Assembly: GCF_030295995.1 (NCBI RefSeq)
Contig: NZ_AP027365.1
Location: 2,512,066-2,576,065 of the forward strand
DNA: 64,000 bases
Source: Thalassotalea hakodatensis
Lineage (GTDB): Bacteria; Pseudomonadota; Gammaproteobacteria; Enterobacterales; Alteromonadaceae
Reading direction: 5' to 3'
Part shown: positions 18,086-27,062 of the stretch, in pieces
Position numbering within the stretch: the stretch's first letter is position 1
How the letters are laid out: every line of letters starts with the position of its first letter
Notes under the pieces: generated by a model
What the model was told of the DNA's origin: nothing
Database searches by the model: none
What the model saw: only the letters and a program-made list of their open reading frames with translations
Program-made: the position numbers and the translations under genes

Positions 18086-19897
18086 TTACAATAACTCTTG
18101 ATCTAACTGCATTAACGATTTTGGATCTGACATCATCGTTGCCGCAAGTGACTTAGTTCTTGGTAAAATACGCTCAAAGTAGAACTCTGCTGTTTTGATT
18201 TTTGCACGGTAAAAGTCTCTGTTATCTACCTCTCCTGCAAGTTTTTCATAAGCAGACTGTGCCATTTGTGCCCAGAAGTATGCCATGACGATGTACCCAG
18301 AATACATTAAATAATCTACTGATGCTGAACCAACAAAATCACGATCTTTCTTTGCTTTCAACGAAAGCCTAAGCGTATATTGTTGCCAGTTAGCTACCGC
18401 TTTAGTTAACGGCCAGATAAATTTATTCATTTGACGTTTATGAGGATTACTTGAAAGCATACTTTTATCTTTACACCAACCCAACACTTCCATTGAAAAA
18501 CTTTTCAATGATTTACCTCGGCTCAATAAAATTTTACGTCCGAGTAAGTCAAGCGCTTGTATTCCTGTGGTCCCTTCATATAGAGTGGCTATTCTAACAT
18601 CTCGAACAATTTGCTCCATACCCCACTCTTTTATATAGCCGTGACCACCAAATACTTGTACGCCTAAATTCGCACTTTCTACACCAACTTCTGTTAAGAA
18701 CGCTTTCAAAATTGGTGTGATAAAACCAAGTCTGTAGTCTGCACGTTTTCGTGCTTTCTCGTCTTTAGCATGCTCTATTTCATCAGCAAGTTTCGCTGCA
18801 TAATAGATCATCGCACGACCGCCTTCAGCAAACGCTTTTTGGGTCATCAGCATTTTCCGTACATCAGGGTGTACAATAATGGGGTCTGCTACTTTGTCTG
18901 GCGCTTTTTTACCAGAAAGCGAGCGCATTGATAAACGCTCTTTTGCATACATTAAGGCATTTTGATATGAAAGCTCTGTGGCACACACACCCTGTAATGC
19001 GGTACCTATTCGTGCAGTATTCATAAAGGTAAACATACATTCCAAACCTTTATTAGCAGGACCGATCAGCTCTCCTTTAGCACCATCAAAATTAAGTACA
19101 GCCGTCGCGCTACCTTTAATACCCATTTTGTCTTCTATAGAGCCACATTCAACAGCATTTCTATCGGTGATTTCACCTAAGTCACTGATGTTCATTTTAG
19201 GCACGATGAATAATGAAATACCTTTGGTACCAGCAGGAGCATCAGGTAAACGCGCTAAAACAATATGCACGATGTTTTCAGTCAGATCATGTTCACCTGC
19301 AGAAATGAAAATCTTTGTTCCTGTGATTGCATAAGTGCCATCGTCATTAGGGATAGCTTTCGTTTTCACTTGACCTAAGTCAGTACCACATTGCGGCTCG
19401 GTTAAGCACATAGTGCCGGTCCAAACTCCTTCTGTTAGCCGTGTAAGGTACGTTTCTTTTTGTTTATCACTACCATGAATATCAATCGTATTCATAGCGC
19501 CATGACTAAGACCGGGATACATAGCCCACGACCAATTCGCAGTGCCCATCATTTCTGATTTAATCATACCCATTGAAGGAGGCAAACCTTGCCCGCCGTA
19601 CTCAGTGCCATGAGATAACGACTGCCAACCACCTGCAACATATTGATCGTATGCTTCTTTAAATCCTTTCGGCGTTTTTACTGCTCCGTTATCAAATCGA
19701 CAACCTTCTTTATCGCCAGATTGATTTAACGGTAATAGCTCTTGTTCACAAAATTTCGCGCACTCTTCAAAAATCGCATCAAAAAGATCCGGAGTCGCTT
19801 CTTCAAACTCTGGAAATTTTTCATAATGAGGATAAAAGCTTAAAACGTCTTCAAATAAAAATTTTATGTCTGTAATTGGTGCTTTATATGTCAGCAT
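18086..19897 (-). CDS. Acyl-CoA dehydrogenase with C-terminal extension (DmdC-like family)
   Basis: A 603-residue flavoprotein of the acyl-CoA dehydrogenase superfamily. The FAD/substrate blocks are MCLTEPQCGTDLGQVKTKA, ITGTKIFISAGEHD and QVFGGHGYIKEWGMEQIVRD followed by ATLYEGTTGIQALDLLG, where E is in the position of the catalytic base. The extra C-terminal helical domain (from about 470) marks the 600-residue subgroup that includes 3-methylmercaptopropionyl-CoA dehydrogenase DmdC as well as medium/long-chain enzymes; substrate cannot be decided. Two FadR-like operators upstream suggest fatty-acid control. The gene is monocistronic. Confidence 0.9.
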   Translation of the reverse strand: MLTYKAPITDIKFLFEDVLSFYPHYEKFPEFEEATPDLFDAIFEECAKFCEQELLPLNQSGDKEGCRFDNGAVKTPKGFKEAYDQYVAGGWQSLSHGTEYGGQGLPPSMGMIKSEMMGTANWSWAMYPGLSHGAMNTIDIHGSDKQKETYLTRLTEGVWTGTMCLTEPQCGTDLGQVKTKAIPNDDGTYAITGTKIFISAGEHDLTENIVHIVLARLPDAPAGTKGISLFIVPKMNISDLGEITDRNAVECGSIEDKMGIKGSATAVLNFDGAKGELIGPANKGLECMFTFMNTARIGTALQGVCATELSYQNALMYAKERLSMRSLSGKKAPDKVADPIIVHPDVRKMLMTQKAFAEGGRAMIYYAAKLADEIEHAKDEKARKRADYRLGFITPILKAFLTEVGVESANLGVQVFGGHGYIKEWGMEQIVRDVRIATLYEGTTGIQALDLLGRKILLSRGKSLKSFSMEVLGWCKDKSMLSSNPHKRQMNKFIWPLTKAVANWQQYTLRLSLKAKKDRDFVGSASVDYLMYSGYIVMAYFWAQMAQSAYEKLAGEVDNRDFYRAKIKTAEFYFERILPRTKSLAATMMSDPKSLMQLDQELL

Positions 19898-19909
19898 AAA
19901 AGCTCTCCA

Positions 19910-19926
19910 TTCTGGTATGACCTGTT
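19910..19926. promoter_or_regulatory. FadR-like operator (proximal) before the acyl-CoA dehydrogenase
   Basis: The 17-mer contains CTGGTATGACCTGTT and matches the FadR consensus with one change in the core (A for C). It lies 13 bp upstream of the start codon of the minus-strand gene, downstream of the candidate promoter. Confidence 0.6.
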
Positions 19927-19938
19927 ATAATTATCTCA

Positions 19939-19967
19939 ATACTAGATAACTCTACGACATAAATCAA
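19939..19967 (-). promoter_or_regulatory. Candidate sigma-70 promoter of the acyl-CoA dehydrogenase
   Basis: On the minus strand TTGATT (19967-19962) is separated by 17 bp from TAGTAT (19944-19939). It lies between the two FadR-like sites. Both hexamers are partial matches. Confidence 0.4.
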
Positions 19968-19982
19968 CTGGTCTTACCTCTA
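19966..19982. promoter_or_regulatory. FadR-like operator (distal)
   Basis: AACTGGTCTTACC within this 17-mer matches the FadR left arm perfectly, with one mismatch in the right half-core. It overlaps the -35 region of the candidate promoter. Its centre is 55-56 bp from the proximal site. Confidence 0.5.
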
Positions 19983-20041
19983 TATTTGCTAACCAGCAAC
20001 TTTAACCAATTAAAGCATAGCAGTAATTAGACTAAAATTAA

Positions 20042-20463
20042 TACCAATTCGTATAAAGATTAAGTCAGTTCAGAGCGATGTCAGAGGTGGGAGAATAAGC
20101 GAAACGTGTGCAGGTATAGTTGTTCTACATCAAACACGTTTTGCGCAATAACCGCGCCTCTAACACGCTCCCAAAGGGCGAGTTTAAACGCTGCATAGAC
20201 TGTGTTATTGATCTTAACAAGGACGCTACAAGGATGTAGCTTATTAGAGAACGCAGGAGCACGTTCTCCTGAATAACCATTCTTTGCAATCAATGCCTTG
20301 CCTCTAACCCTTTTATTTCTCGCTAAGTGGCTAAATACTTAATTGAGTTGGTATTAGATAACGCAGGAGCACGTTCTCCTGAATAACCATTCTCTGCAAT
20401 CAACGCCGTGCCTCTAAAGCGTTTAATTCTCGCTGAATGACCGAATATTTATGCGAATTGGTA
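20042..20463. mobile_element. 422-bp MITE-like element with terminal inverted repeats
   Basis: The ends are inverted copies: TACCAATTCGTATAAA on the left and TTTATGCGAATTGGTA on the right (one mismatch), flanked by a possible TAA duplication (20039-20041 and 20464-20466). The interior contains a small hairpin GCTACA/TGTAGC and a 110-bp direct duplication. There is no transposase gene. A 70-codon minus-strand frame inside it (20081-20293) looks like a by-product. This is a non-autonomous element or repeat family of unknown name. Confidence 0.65.
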
Positions 20464-20464
20464 T
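20243..20464. repeat. Two tandem copies of a ~110-bp unit
   Basis: Copy 1 (about 20243-20352) and copy 2 (20353-20464) line up with an offset of exactly 110 bp. They share AACGCAGGAGCACGTTCTCC and the following bases, then diverge slightly. Each ends in a version of the right terminal repeat (GAGTTGGTATTA and GCGAATTGGTATA). The unit contains the palindromic GGAG-N6-CTCC. Confidence 0.85.
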
Positions 20465-20564
20465 AAGTGCGTAATACGAGACATTTATTCTCGTTATTAA
20501 CAATTGGAGAACTTATAAAGAGAAGATAAATAATGAAAATTTTGATAATACAATGAAGATAATT

Positions 20565-20641
20565 TGGCGGAGTGGACGGGACTCGAACCCGCGACCCCCG
20601 GCGTGACAGGCCGGTATTCTAACCAACTGAACTACCACTCC
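20565..20641 (-). tRNA. tRNA-Asp (GUC), copy 4 in transcription order
   Basis: 77 nt including an encoded CCA. The acceptor stem is GGAGTGG/CCACTCC, the anticodon loop is CTGTCAC giving anticodon GUC, and the T-arm contains GGTTCGAGTCC. The sequence is identical to the three copies upstream. Confidence 0.97.
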
Positions 20642-20683
20642 GCACAGGGGAACGTATTTTATAAGGCGACCCTTATGAAACAT

Positions 20684-20760
20684 TGGCGGAGTGGACGGGA
20701 CTCGAACCCGCGACCCCCGGCGTGACAGGCCGGTATTCTAACCAACTGAACTACCACTCC
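20684..20760 (-). tRNA. tRNA-Asp (GUC), copy 3
   Basis: Identical 77-nt tRNA-Asp with encoded CCA. It is separated from the next copy (20565-20641) by 42 bp. Confidence 0.97.
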
Positions 20761-20799
20761 GCATTGTCTCAATTCTATTACTTGTTTTTCATTATCTAT

Positions 20800-20876
20800 T
20801 GGCGGAGTGGACGGGACTCGAACCCGCGACCCCCGGCGTGACAGGCCGGTATTCTAACCAACTGAACTACCACTCC
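20800..20876 (-). tRNA. tRNA-Asp (GUC), copy 2
   Basis: Identical 77-nt tRNA-Asp with encoded CCA. It is separated from copy 3 by 39 bp. Confidence 0.97.
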
Positions 20877-20900
20877 GCAGAGATAACATTTAGGAAGAGT

Positions 20901-20977
20901 TGGCGGAGTGGACGGGACTCGAACCCGCGACCCCCGGCGTGACAGGCCGGTATTCTAACCAACTGAACTACCACTCC
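20901..20977 (-). tRNA. tRNA-Asp (GUC), copy 1 (promoter-proximal)
   Basis: Identical 77-nt tRNA-Asp with encoded CCA. It is separated from copy 2 by 24 bp. A strong promoter lies 48 bp upstream. Confidence 0.97.
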
Positions 20978-21024
20978 ACACAAGTATTCCTAAATTCAAC
21001 AACAAGTCGTTGAATGCGGCGGGA

Positions 21025-21053
21025 ATAATACGGATAACAGTGCAAGGCGTCAA
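21025..21053 (-). promoter_or_regulatory. Sigma-70 promoter of the tRNA-Asp cluster
   Basis: On the minus strand TTGACG (21053-21048) is separated by 17 bp from TATTAT (21030-21025), followed by a GC-rich discriminator (CCCGCCGC). This is typical of stable-RNA promoters under stringent control. A leader hairpin (TTCAAC/GTTGAA) lies between it and the first tRNA. Confidence 0.75.
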
Positions 21054-21119
21054 CCCCTTTTTTACATTAATATTACTGCTTGCATAATTGCTGAACAATA
21101 AGTTGAATTTAGCAGCATT

Positions 21120-22421
21120 TTATTGCTTTTTACGTCTCATAAAAAACACTGCACCCCCAGCTAGTAGCAATAAAATCACATTCGCGACAATTACCATAAT
21201 AATATTTTTTTGTGCTTGTGCCTCTGCTTCAGCTGCTTTTTGTTCTTTTGCTTGCTTCAATGCTAATTCACGCGCTTCTTTTTCTTGCTCTAACTTTAAA
21301 ATTAACGCCGCCGCTTGTTTTTCAGCTTCGCTTTGTGATGATTCATCTAAGCTAGGGACTAAAGGCCCGCCTTCTCGTTCAACATTAAAGGTAAAGTCTG
21401 GCACCACTAAACGAAACTCTCGCCCGTTTTTTGTATTTCCGAATGCATTTAATGTGATTCTATGTACCCCTGGTTCAGTATAACCAATTTCTTTAACCCG
21501 AGCGGTTCCATTACCTTCCATAATAGCGAAAGGTTCAGATTGGCGATCTGGATAAGTAATTTTACCTTGAAAAATTAAACTGTCAGGGTCAACATAGCTA
21601 TCATCGATATGAATAGTTACTTCATGAAACGCGAGCGGATCTGTTGTTGGCTTAACCTCGATAGAAATAGGGTTCGGACGAACGATAACAGGTTTTTGTC
21701 GTAACTCCCTAGTTGCCATTGGCATAATTACTCGATAAATGGGTGTCCACTCACCGGGTGAAAAGTTCAATTCAAATTCACCAGTAAAAATACCGTCGCG
21801 AGCATATTCATCTAACTCGTAACCGTCGTCTCTAAACGTACCTATTTCTATAGGCTCTGCACCAAAATTATCGTAACCCGTATTATTAGTGCTATAAAAG
21901 TCGATGGTTAATTTGATCACATCATTAAACAGTGGATCATCTATCGCTTTTTCTTGATTATATAATTTACTGGTTATCTTGAGGGTTTCACCGGAAAGTA
22001 AAATGTCAGCTAATGGTTCTACTTCTAGCTTAACTTCTGAAACAATCATTATTTTGCTATCAGGTAAAATTGCGCCTATCGCTTGCCATGGTCCAGGCAT
22101 AGGACGCACAATACGTATCATATCGAAAGTAGTATCATCGTACCATTCTACTTTACCTTTCTCCGCATTAGTGACTTTAATCTTACTGCCATCAGGGCGC
22201 ACTAAAATGATGGGAGGTGTTCCACTTCGACGATAAAACAACAAGGTAATTTCTTCAAGCTGTGCATCAATGTGAAACCTATTGTCAAAATACGGAACAC
22301 GATTTGTTACGTTATCTTGCTCATAATAATGAATTTCAGTTTTAGTGTCTTGAACAGCAACGCCAGGTATCGCATAAAGCCCTACTGTTAATAACACAGT
22401 CAACCATTTCATTATTGCCAT
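21120..22421 (-). CDS. TIGR03503-like envelope protein
   Basis: A 433-residue protein of unknown function that resembles the TIGR03503 set found in Vibrio, Shewanella and Alteromonas. It has an N-terminal signal peptide (about residues 1-22) and a long beta-rich periplasmic part with PGPWQAIG and DDGYELDEYARDGIFTGEF. An Ala/Glu/Lys-rich coiled-coil stretch (about 365-400) follows, then one C-terminal transmembrane helix and a basic tail (MRRKKQ). Its start overlaps the dnaQ stop by 10 nt, so it is co-transcribed with dnaQ. The C-terminus lacks the Gly-rich stretch of a GlyGly-CTERM signal. Confidence 0.7.
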   Translation of the reverse strand: MAIMKWLTVLLTVGLYAIPGVAVQDTKTEIHYYEQDNVTNRVPYFDNRFHIDAQLEEITLLFYRRSGTPPIILVRPDGSKIKVTNAEKGKVEWYDDTTFDMIRIVRPMPGPWQAIGAILPDSKIMIVSEVKLEVEPLADILLSGETLKITSKLYNQEKAIDDPLFNDVIKLTIDFYSTNNTGYDNFGAEPIEIGTFRDDGYELDEYARDGIFTGEFELNFSPGEWTPIYRVIMPMATRELRQKPVIVRPNPISIEVKPTTDPLAFHEVTIHIDDSYVDPDSLIFQGKITYPDRQSEPFAIMEGNGTARVKEIGYTEPGVHRITLNAFGNTKNGREFRLVVPDFTFNVEREGGPLVPSLDESSQSEAEKQAAALILKLEQEKEARELALKQAKEQKAAEAEAQAQKNIIMVIVANVILLLLAGGAVFFMRRKKQ

Positions 22422-23134
22422 ATTGGCTCACTCCCTTTGTCAGCGATTAGCGCTAACCTTTTTTTATGTCGTTCTTCTTCATCGGCAGATGCACGTACAA
22501 TCTTTAATTTTTGTCGTTCACTTGATAAACGTTTTATAGCATTGCTGTCTTCGCCGTTTTCCTGGCCGTCACCCATGGAAAAATTAAGCGTAGATTGTTT
22601 ACGTGTCATTTCAATATAAACAAATGCAAGTAACTGAGCATCAATCAATGCGCCGTGATAAGTACGATCAATTAAGCCATCTACCCGATAATGTTTTGCT
22701 AAGAAATCTAAGGTTTTTGGTGAGCCAAACTCATCTTTAGATACTTTTAACGTATCAGTAACTGTACAAATGTCTTCAGTCATTGGCAGCTGTGCCCTAG
22801 CCATGCTAAATTCATGATCCATAAAGCCAACATCAAATTTAGCATTATGGATGACTAATTCGGCGCCTTTGATAAAATCAATAAAAGCTCCAGCTACGTC
22901 AGCAAACAATGGTTTATCGCGTAAGAATTCATTCGTTAAGCCATGAACGTCGATAACTTCCTGTTCCATCTGAAATTGAGGGTTGATATACGCATGATAC
23001 GTTCGCCCCGTTAATTGGCGGTTTATCATCTCTACACAGCCAATTTCAACAATCCGATGACCTTCTCGAGGGTTTATACCTGTTGTTTCGGTATCTAGAA
23101 TAACTAACCGATGCTCTTGTTTGTCATTACTCAC
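22412..23134 (-). CDS. dnaQ: DNA polymerase III epsilon subunit (proofreading exonuclease)
   Basis: The 3'-5' exonuclease of the replicative polymerase. Its 240 residues compare with 243 in E. coli. Exo I is VILDTETTG with D14 and E16; Exo II is HNAKFDVGFMD; Exo III is HGALIDAQLLA. The C-terminal region that contacts the alpha subunit is present. In E. coli dnaQ lies next to tRNA-Asp gene aspV; here one gene and then four tRNA-Asp genes follow on the same strand. Confidence 0.95.
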   Translation of the reverse strand: MSNDKQEHRLVILDTETTGINPREGHRIVEIGCVEMINRQLTGRTYHAYINPQFQMEQEVIDVHGLTNEFLRDKPLFADVAGAFIDFIKGAELVIHNAKFDVGFMDHEFSMARAQLPMTEDICTVTDTLKVSKDEFGSPKTLDFLAKHYRVDGLIDRTYHGALIDAQLLAFVYIEMTRKQSTLNFSMGDGQENGEDSNAIKRLSSERQKLKIVRASADEEERHKKRLALIADKGSEPIWQ

Positions 23135-23143
23135 GTTCTCACC

Positions 23144-23632
23144 CTACTTTTCTGGTAATTTTTCTGGGAATTCTTGTACATTGATATTAACTCTTTTACT
23201 CGAGTATAAATAAATCACGGCTATTATTATGGTAACTGAATTAATCAATAGCCATTCTTTACTTTGCATTTGCCAAAAGTAATAGGCGACTAAATTTATC
23301 AACCAATCGAAAAACAGCGCAATAAATAAAATGTTTTTTAACTGACTGCACATTTTTTTGATAAAGCTATTTGCACCAGGCCGGCGTAAGCTCAATAGAA
23401 ATACTGTTAATATACCGCCTAAACCAGATAGCAAGCTTAAATAAAATAATTTAGGATCAGGGTAAACCCACGCAATAATACTGACACGGTCTTGCATATT
23501 CGTGACAGACATTAGCCAGATAAGATAACCGCGTAAGATAAACAGTAGAATTAAGTAAACCCCTAAGGCAATTTTCACACAATCAAACTTGTCAAAATCC
23601 GCCGGGCCAAAATTTTCGTATTGCTTTGACAT
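23144..23632 (-). CDS. DUF2919 family membrane protein
   Basis: A 162-residue inner-membrane protein with about four helices (residues 20-42, 60-80, 95-117, 125-143). The N-terminal motif FDCVKIALGVYLILLFILRGY and MSVTNMQDR are typical of DUF2919 (YfeZ-like) proteins of unknown function. It lies 9 bp upstream of dnaQ and 4 bp after the DUF599 gene, so the four genes 24368-21120 look like one operon. Confidence 0.72.
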   Translation of the reverse strand: MSKQYENFGPADFDKFDCVKIALGVYLILLFILRGYLIWLMSVTNMQDRVSIIAWVYPDPKLFYLSLLSGLGGILTVFLLSLRRPGANSFIKKMCSQLKNILFIALFFDWLINLVAYYFWQMQSKEWLLINSVTIIIAVIYLYSSKRVNINVQEFPEKLPEK

Positions 23633-23636
23633 TCTG

Positions 23637-24368
23637 CTAGCGGCTCAACTTATTAAGCTTCTCATTTCGTTCACTATGCAATATTTCTTGCCCAGCTGTG
23701 ATGGCACGCACGGCCTTTGATCTAAACTCGCGATTATATAACGTATACACAACCAACACGCTAGCTAGAATAAATAATAACGGGTGAAAAAACCAACAAA
23801 TCGCCGCTATTGAAAAATAATAAGATCGCAAACCATAATTATAAGAATGTGCCGCTTGGTCTTGCACTATCGCCATTTGCTTTGCGTAAGCTAATAAGTT
23901 TTTATTGGTACCCGATTGATCTGTTGGAGAAGCGCCAACCATAACATTAATAAAGCCGTACTGCCTCATTGACCATGTAAACTGGAAGAAGGCCATGACA
24001 AAAATGAACGCAAGTAAGCCTAGCTTTAGCTGGATTATGGTATGGTTAGGAAAATCAGCATAGGGAATAGTTGCAATAACCGCCTCTAGTTTTTCTACTT
24101 GAGCAAAGAGGGTTAGTACGCCCGCTAAGACAAGTAACGTTGATGACGCAAAAAAAGCAATGTTTCGCTCTAAATTAGCAAGTAATGCAGCTTCGCCAAC
24201 TTTGATGTCTCGTGTGATCACTTCGTACATCCAAAGTATTCTATGCTGATGTAAACTACGCGCTATACAGTTAGTGGTTTTTGCTTTTTTTCTGGCAAAT
24301 TCTGTGTAACCCATCCAGCAAACAATAAAGACCACCAGCGCCAATAAATTAAATAACAAATTAGACAT
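23637..24368 (-). CDS. DUF599 family membrane protein
   Basis: A 243-residue inner-membrane protein with helices at about residues 4-22, 70-90, 112-130 and 185-210. The motifs FFASSTLLVLAG and FTWSMRQYGFINVMVGA are DUF599-like. The function is unknown. It is the first gene of the apparent four-gene operon ending in the TIGR03503-like gene. It is divergent from the first DUF5916-type gene, with a 282-bp gap. Confidence 0.78.
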   Translation of the reverse strand: MSNLLFNLLALVVFIVCWMGYTEFARKKAKTTNCIARSLHQHRILWMYEVITRDIKVGEAALLANLERNIAFFASSTLLVLAGVLTLFAQVEKLEAVIATIPYADFPNHTIIQLKLGLLAFIFVMAFFQFTWSMRQYGFINVMVGASPTDQSGTNKNLLAYAKQMAIVQDQAAHSYNYGLRSYYFSIAAICWFFHPLLFILASVLVVYTLYNREFRSKAVRAITAGQEILHSERNEKLNKLSR

Positions 24369-24633
24369 GAAGCATCGAGAAAATGTTAACTACGTTACAT
24401 AATAAGTTATCATATTTTTGAAGTGGTTAAACCTTTTATCTGAGCGTTTCATTAGGGCCTGTTGATCTTTCGCGTTCAACTTTGTACAAACACTAAATAT
24501 GAGACTAGAAATGTACAGCAACATTCAACACGCCCTACAAATAAATACGTTATTAAACTGATGTAAAAAGCAAGTCATCGAAAATACTTTGACATAGTAA
24601 GGCACAATTTTTACATTGCGCGCTCTCAACAAT

Positions 24634-24645
24634 GATAATGATAAA
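24634..24645 (+). promoter_or_regulatory. Possible Fur half-site pair
   Basis: GATAATGATAAA consists of two adjacent GATAAT-like hexamers and lies just before the DUF5916-type gene start. A full Fur box needs a third hexamer or its inverse, which is poor here. Confidence 0.25.
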
Positions 24646-24650
24646 AAAGA

Positions 24651-27029
24651 ATGCTATCGATGCCCTCTGTCAAAACGCTGTATATTTTGGCTTGTAGCCT
24701 AACCATCTTCTGTTCATGTATTACTAGCCATAACGCTTACAGTAAACAAAAAAAAGACATACATATTCCTCGTATCCAAGGAGATATTTCTGTTGATGCT
24801 GATCTAACTGACCCTCAATGGCAACACGCAACTAAAGTGTCGTTAGACATTGTAACCCGTCCATATAACAACACAAAAAGCCCGATAAGTACCGAGGCTT
24901 TATTGATGGAAAATGGCGAAGTATTTTATCTTGCTTTTGTTGCACAAGATCCAGACCCAACCCAAATCAGAGCCTTTATACGTGACCGCGATAAATCATG
25001 GGGCGACGATATTGTTGGTATTAAAATAGATACCTTTAACGACCAGCGCGCTGCCTACCGGTTTTTAGTCAATCCAATGGGATCTCAAATTGACGGTATC
25101 GAAAATGAAGTCACACAAAAAGAGAGTGATGCTTGGGATGGTATTTGGGACAGCGCTGGTCGTCTTACCGAGAACGGTTATATTGTTGAAATGGCACTTC
25201 CGCTTCGCATGCTTAACTTTAAAGAAAAAACAAGCTTGCAAGACTGGGGCATAGAATTAATGCGCTTTTATCCTCGAAATGAGCAATTACGCATTTCAAA
25301 TATTGTACTGGATAGAAATAATAGTTGTGAGCTTTGTCAACTACATACCGCAACAGGCTTTAAAGGAGCTAAACAAGGCGACAACTTAATTATCGCACCT
25401 TCACTGGTATCAGGTATTCACCAAGATAAAGATAATAATGGAGAGTGGCACAAAAACAATAATACCGAAGCCAGCTTAGACTTACGCTGGGGTATTACCG
25501 CCGATACATTGTTAAATGCCACTATCAACCCTGACTTTTCAACCGTTGAAACTGACAATGCGCAGCTAAATATTAATAATACCTTTGCATTATATTACGA
25601 CGAAAAGCGCCCTTTCTTTCTAGACAATGCTGATTATTTCGACACCAACTATAACCTTATTTATACACGTAACATCAATGCTCCTAACTATGGTGCGAAA
25701 TTAACCGGCCGACATAATAATCACACATACGCACTGTTTGTTACTGACGACGACACCACTAACATTCTAATTCCAGGAAATAGATCCTCATCGGTTGCCA
25801 GAATTGATGATAAATCAAACGCAGCAGCTATTCGTTACCGCTACAGTTATAATAAAGATATTACCGTAGGTTGGGTATCAACCTTACGTGATGCAAAAAA
25901 TTACCATAATGCTGTTCACGGTATCGACGCAAGATTTAAGCTATCAACGTATGATGTATTTAAATTTCAATATTTGCATTCAAATACTGAATATCCTGAC
26001 GACTTATTCCAACAATTTTGCAATGAAGACAACCCCGAAGCTTGCCAGCAAACTACACCAGTAGATTGTCAATTTGGTTCATGTGCTTACAATGAAAATG
26101 TATTAAGAACACAAAAAGAAAAGCCTTTTAGCGGCAATGCCTTACGTGCAGGTTACTACCATAATGATGAAAAGTGGCATTATTTCGCTACTTACGATAC
26201 CCAAAATGCAGGCTTCCGTGGGGATTTAGGTTTTATTTCTTATGTTGATCATAACAAATTTGCTATTGGCGGAGATAGAACTTGGTACGGAAAAGCAGGT
26301 AGCTGGTGGACCCAAGCAAAAATATATTCTGATTGGGACATTACCCATAATGATGCAGGTGATTTAATAGAGCGTGAGTTTGACATTAATGCCTCGATAA
26401 ACGCGACTTATAGTTCATGGGTTCAACTTTACTATACACAGCGAGATAAAGTAGGCACAAGACACAATAAATCAATCTTAACGATAAATGATAATACTAC
26501 ATTGTTTACAGAACAACAGCTTGGTATTCGAGGTAATATTAAGCCGATTTTAGGGCTTTATTTATCGGCAAACGCCAGCTATGGTGACGCCATTGATTAC
26601 AGTAATAATCGCTTAGGCAAAAACAAGAAATTTGACACGCAAGTCAATTGGAATGTTAACAAACACCTAGAAGTGCGATTAAAGCATATCTTTAATCAAT
26701 TAGACGCCGACAACCAGAATGTATTCAATGCACGATTAACAGAACTGCGTACTACCTACCAATTTAACGTGAAAAGCTTTTTACGTTTTTCATTTGTGTA
26801 TAACAACACAAACCGTAATGCGAATAACTATTTATATACCGCACCTGAAAACATTACGCCTTACCATAAAAGTGTTGGAACCGAATTACTGTATGCCTAT
26901 AAAATCAATCCACAAACGGTATTTTATTTAGGGTATTCAGACAATCACCAAGCAGAGCGTAACTTTCATGACTTAGAACAGCAACAACGAAGTGTTTTTA
27001 TTAAAGTGAGTTACGCATGGATAAAATAA
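24651..27029 (+). CDS. DUF5916-type outer-membrane protein with CBM9-like domain (paralog 1)
   Basis: A 792-residue exported protein. The N-terminus has a signal peptide (a second ATG at 24660 is an alternative start). Residues about 35-240 form a carbohydrate-binding-family-9-like sandwich (GDISVDADLTDPQWQHA near its start; DRDKSWGDDIVGIKIDTF). The rest has the alternating pattern of an outer-membrane beta-barrel and ends in an aromatic strand (VSYAWIK). Two cysteine clusters, CELC and a later CQFGSC, are shared with the paralog downstream. The role is unknown; family members occur with polysaccharide use or as surface proteins. A terminator separates it from paralog 2. Confidence 0.8.
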   Translation: MLSMPSVKTLYILACSLTIFCSCITSHNAYSKQKKDIHIPRIQGDISVDADLTDPQWQHATKVSLDIVTRPYNNTKSPISTEALLMENGEVFYLAFVAQDPDPTQIRAFIRDRDKSWGDDIVGIKIDTFNDQRAAYRFLVNPMGSQIDGIENEVTQKESDAWDGIWDSAGRLTENGYIVEMALPLRMLNFKEKTSLQDWGIELMRFYPRNEQLRISNIVLDRNNSCELCQLHTATGFKGAKQGDNLIIAPSLVSGIHQDKDNNGEWHKNNNTEASLDLRWGITADTLLNATINPDFSTVETDNAQLNINNTFALYYDEKRPFFLDNADYFDTNYNLIYTRNINAPNYGAKLTGRHNNHTYALFVTDDDTTNILIPGNRSSSVARIDDKSNAAAIRYRYSYNKDITVGWVSTLRDAKNYHNAVHGIDARFKLSTYDVFKFQYLHSNTEYPDDLFQQFCNEDNPEACQQTTPVDCQFGSCAYNENVLRTQKEKPFSGNALRAGYYHNDEKWHYFATYDTQNAGFRGDLGFISYVDHNKFAIGGDRTWYGKAGSWWTQAKIYSDWDITHNDAGDLIEREFDINASINATYSSWVQLYYTQRDKVGTRHNKSILTINDNTTLFTEQQLGIRGNIKPILGLYLSANASYGDAIDYSNNRLGKNKKFDTQVNWNVNKHLEVRLKHIFNQLDADNQNVFNARLTELRTTYQFNVKSFLRFSFVYNNTNRNANNYLYTAPENITPYHKSVGTELLYAYKINPQTVFYLGYSDNHQAERNFHDLEQQQRSVFIKVSYAWIK

Positions 27030-27062
27030 CTACAACATTCAGCACTTTTATTTAATGATTTA

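Noticed and set aside
20081-20293. 70-codon minus-strand frame inside the 422-bp repeat
   Set aside because: It lies wholly within the repeat element, has no clear ribosome-binding site, and its sequence follows the repeat and hairpin structure.
20565-20977. CRISPR-like regular repeats with spacers
   Set aside because: The repeated 77-nt units fold as tRNA-Asp with anticodon GUC and encoded CCA.
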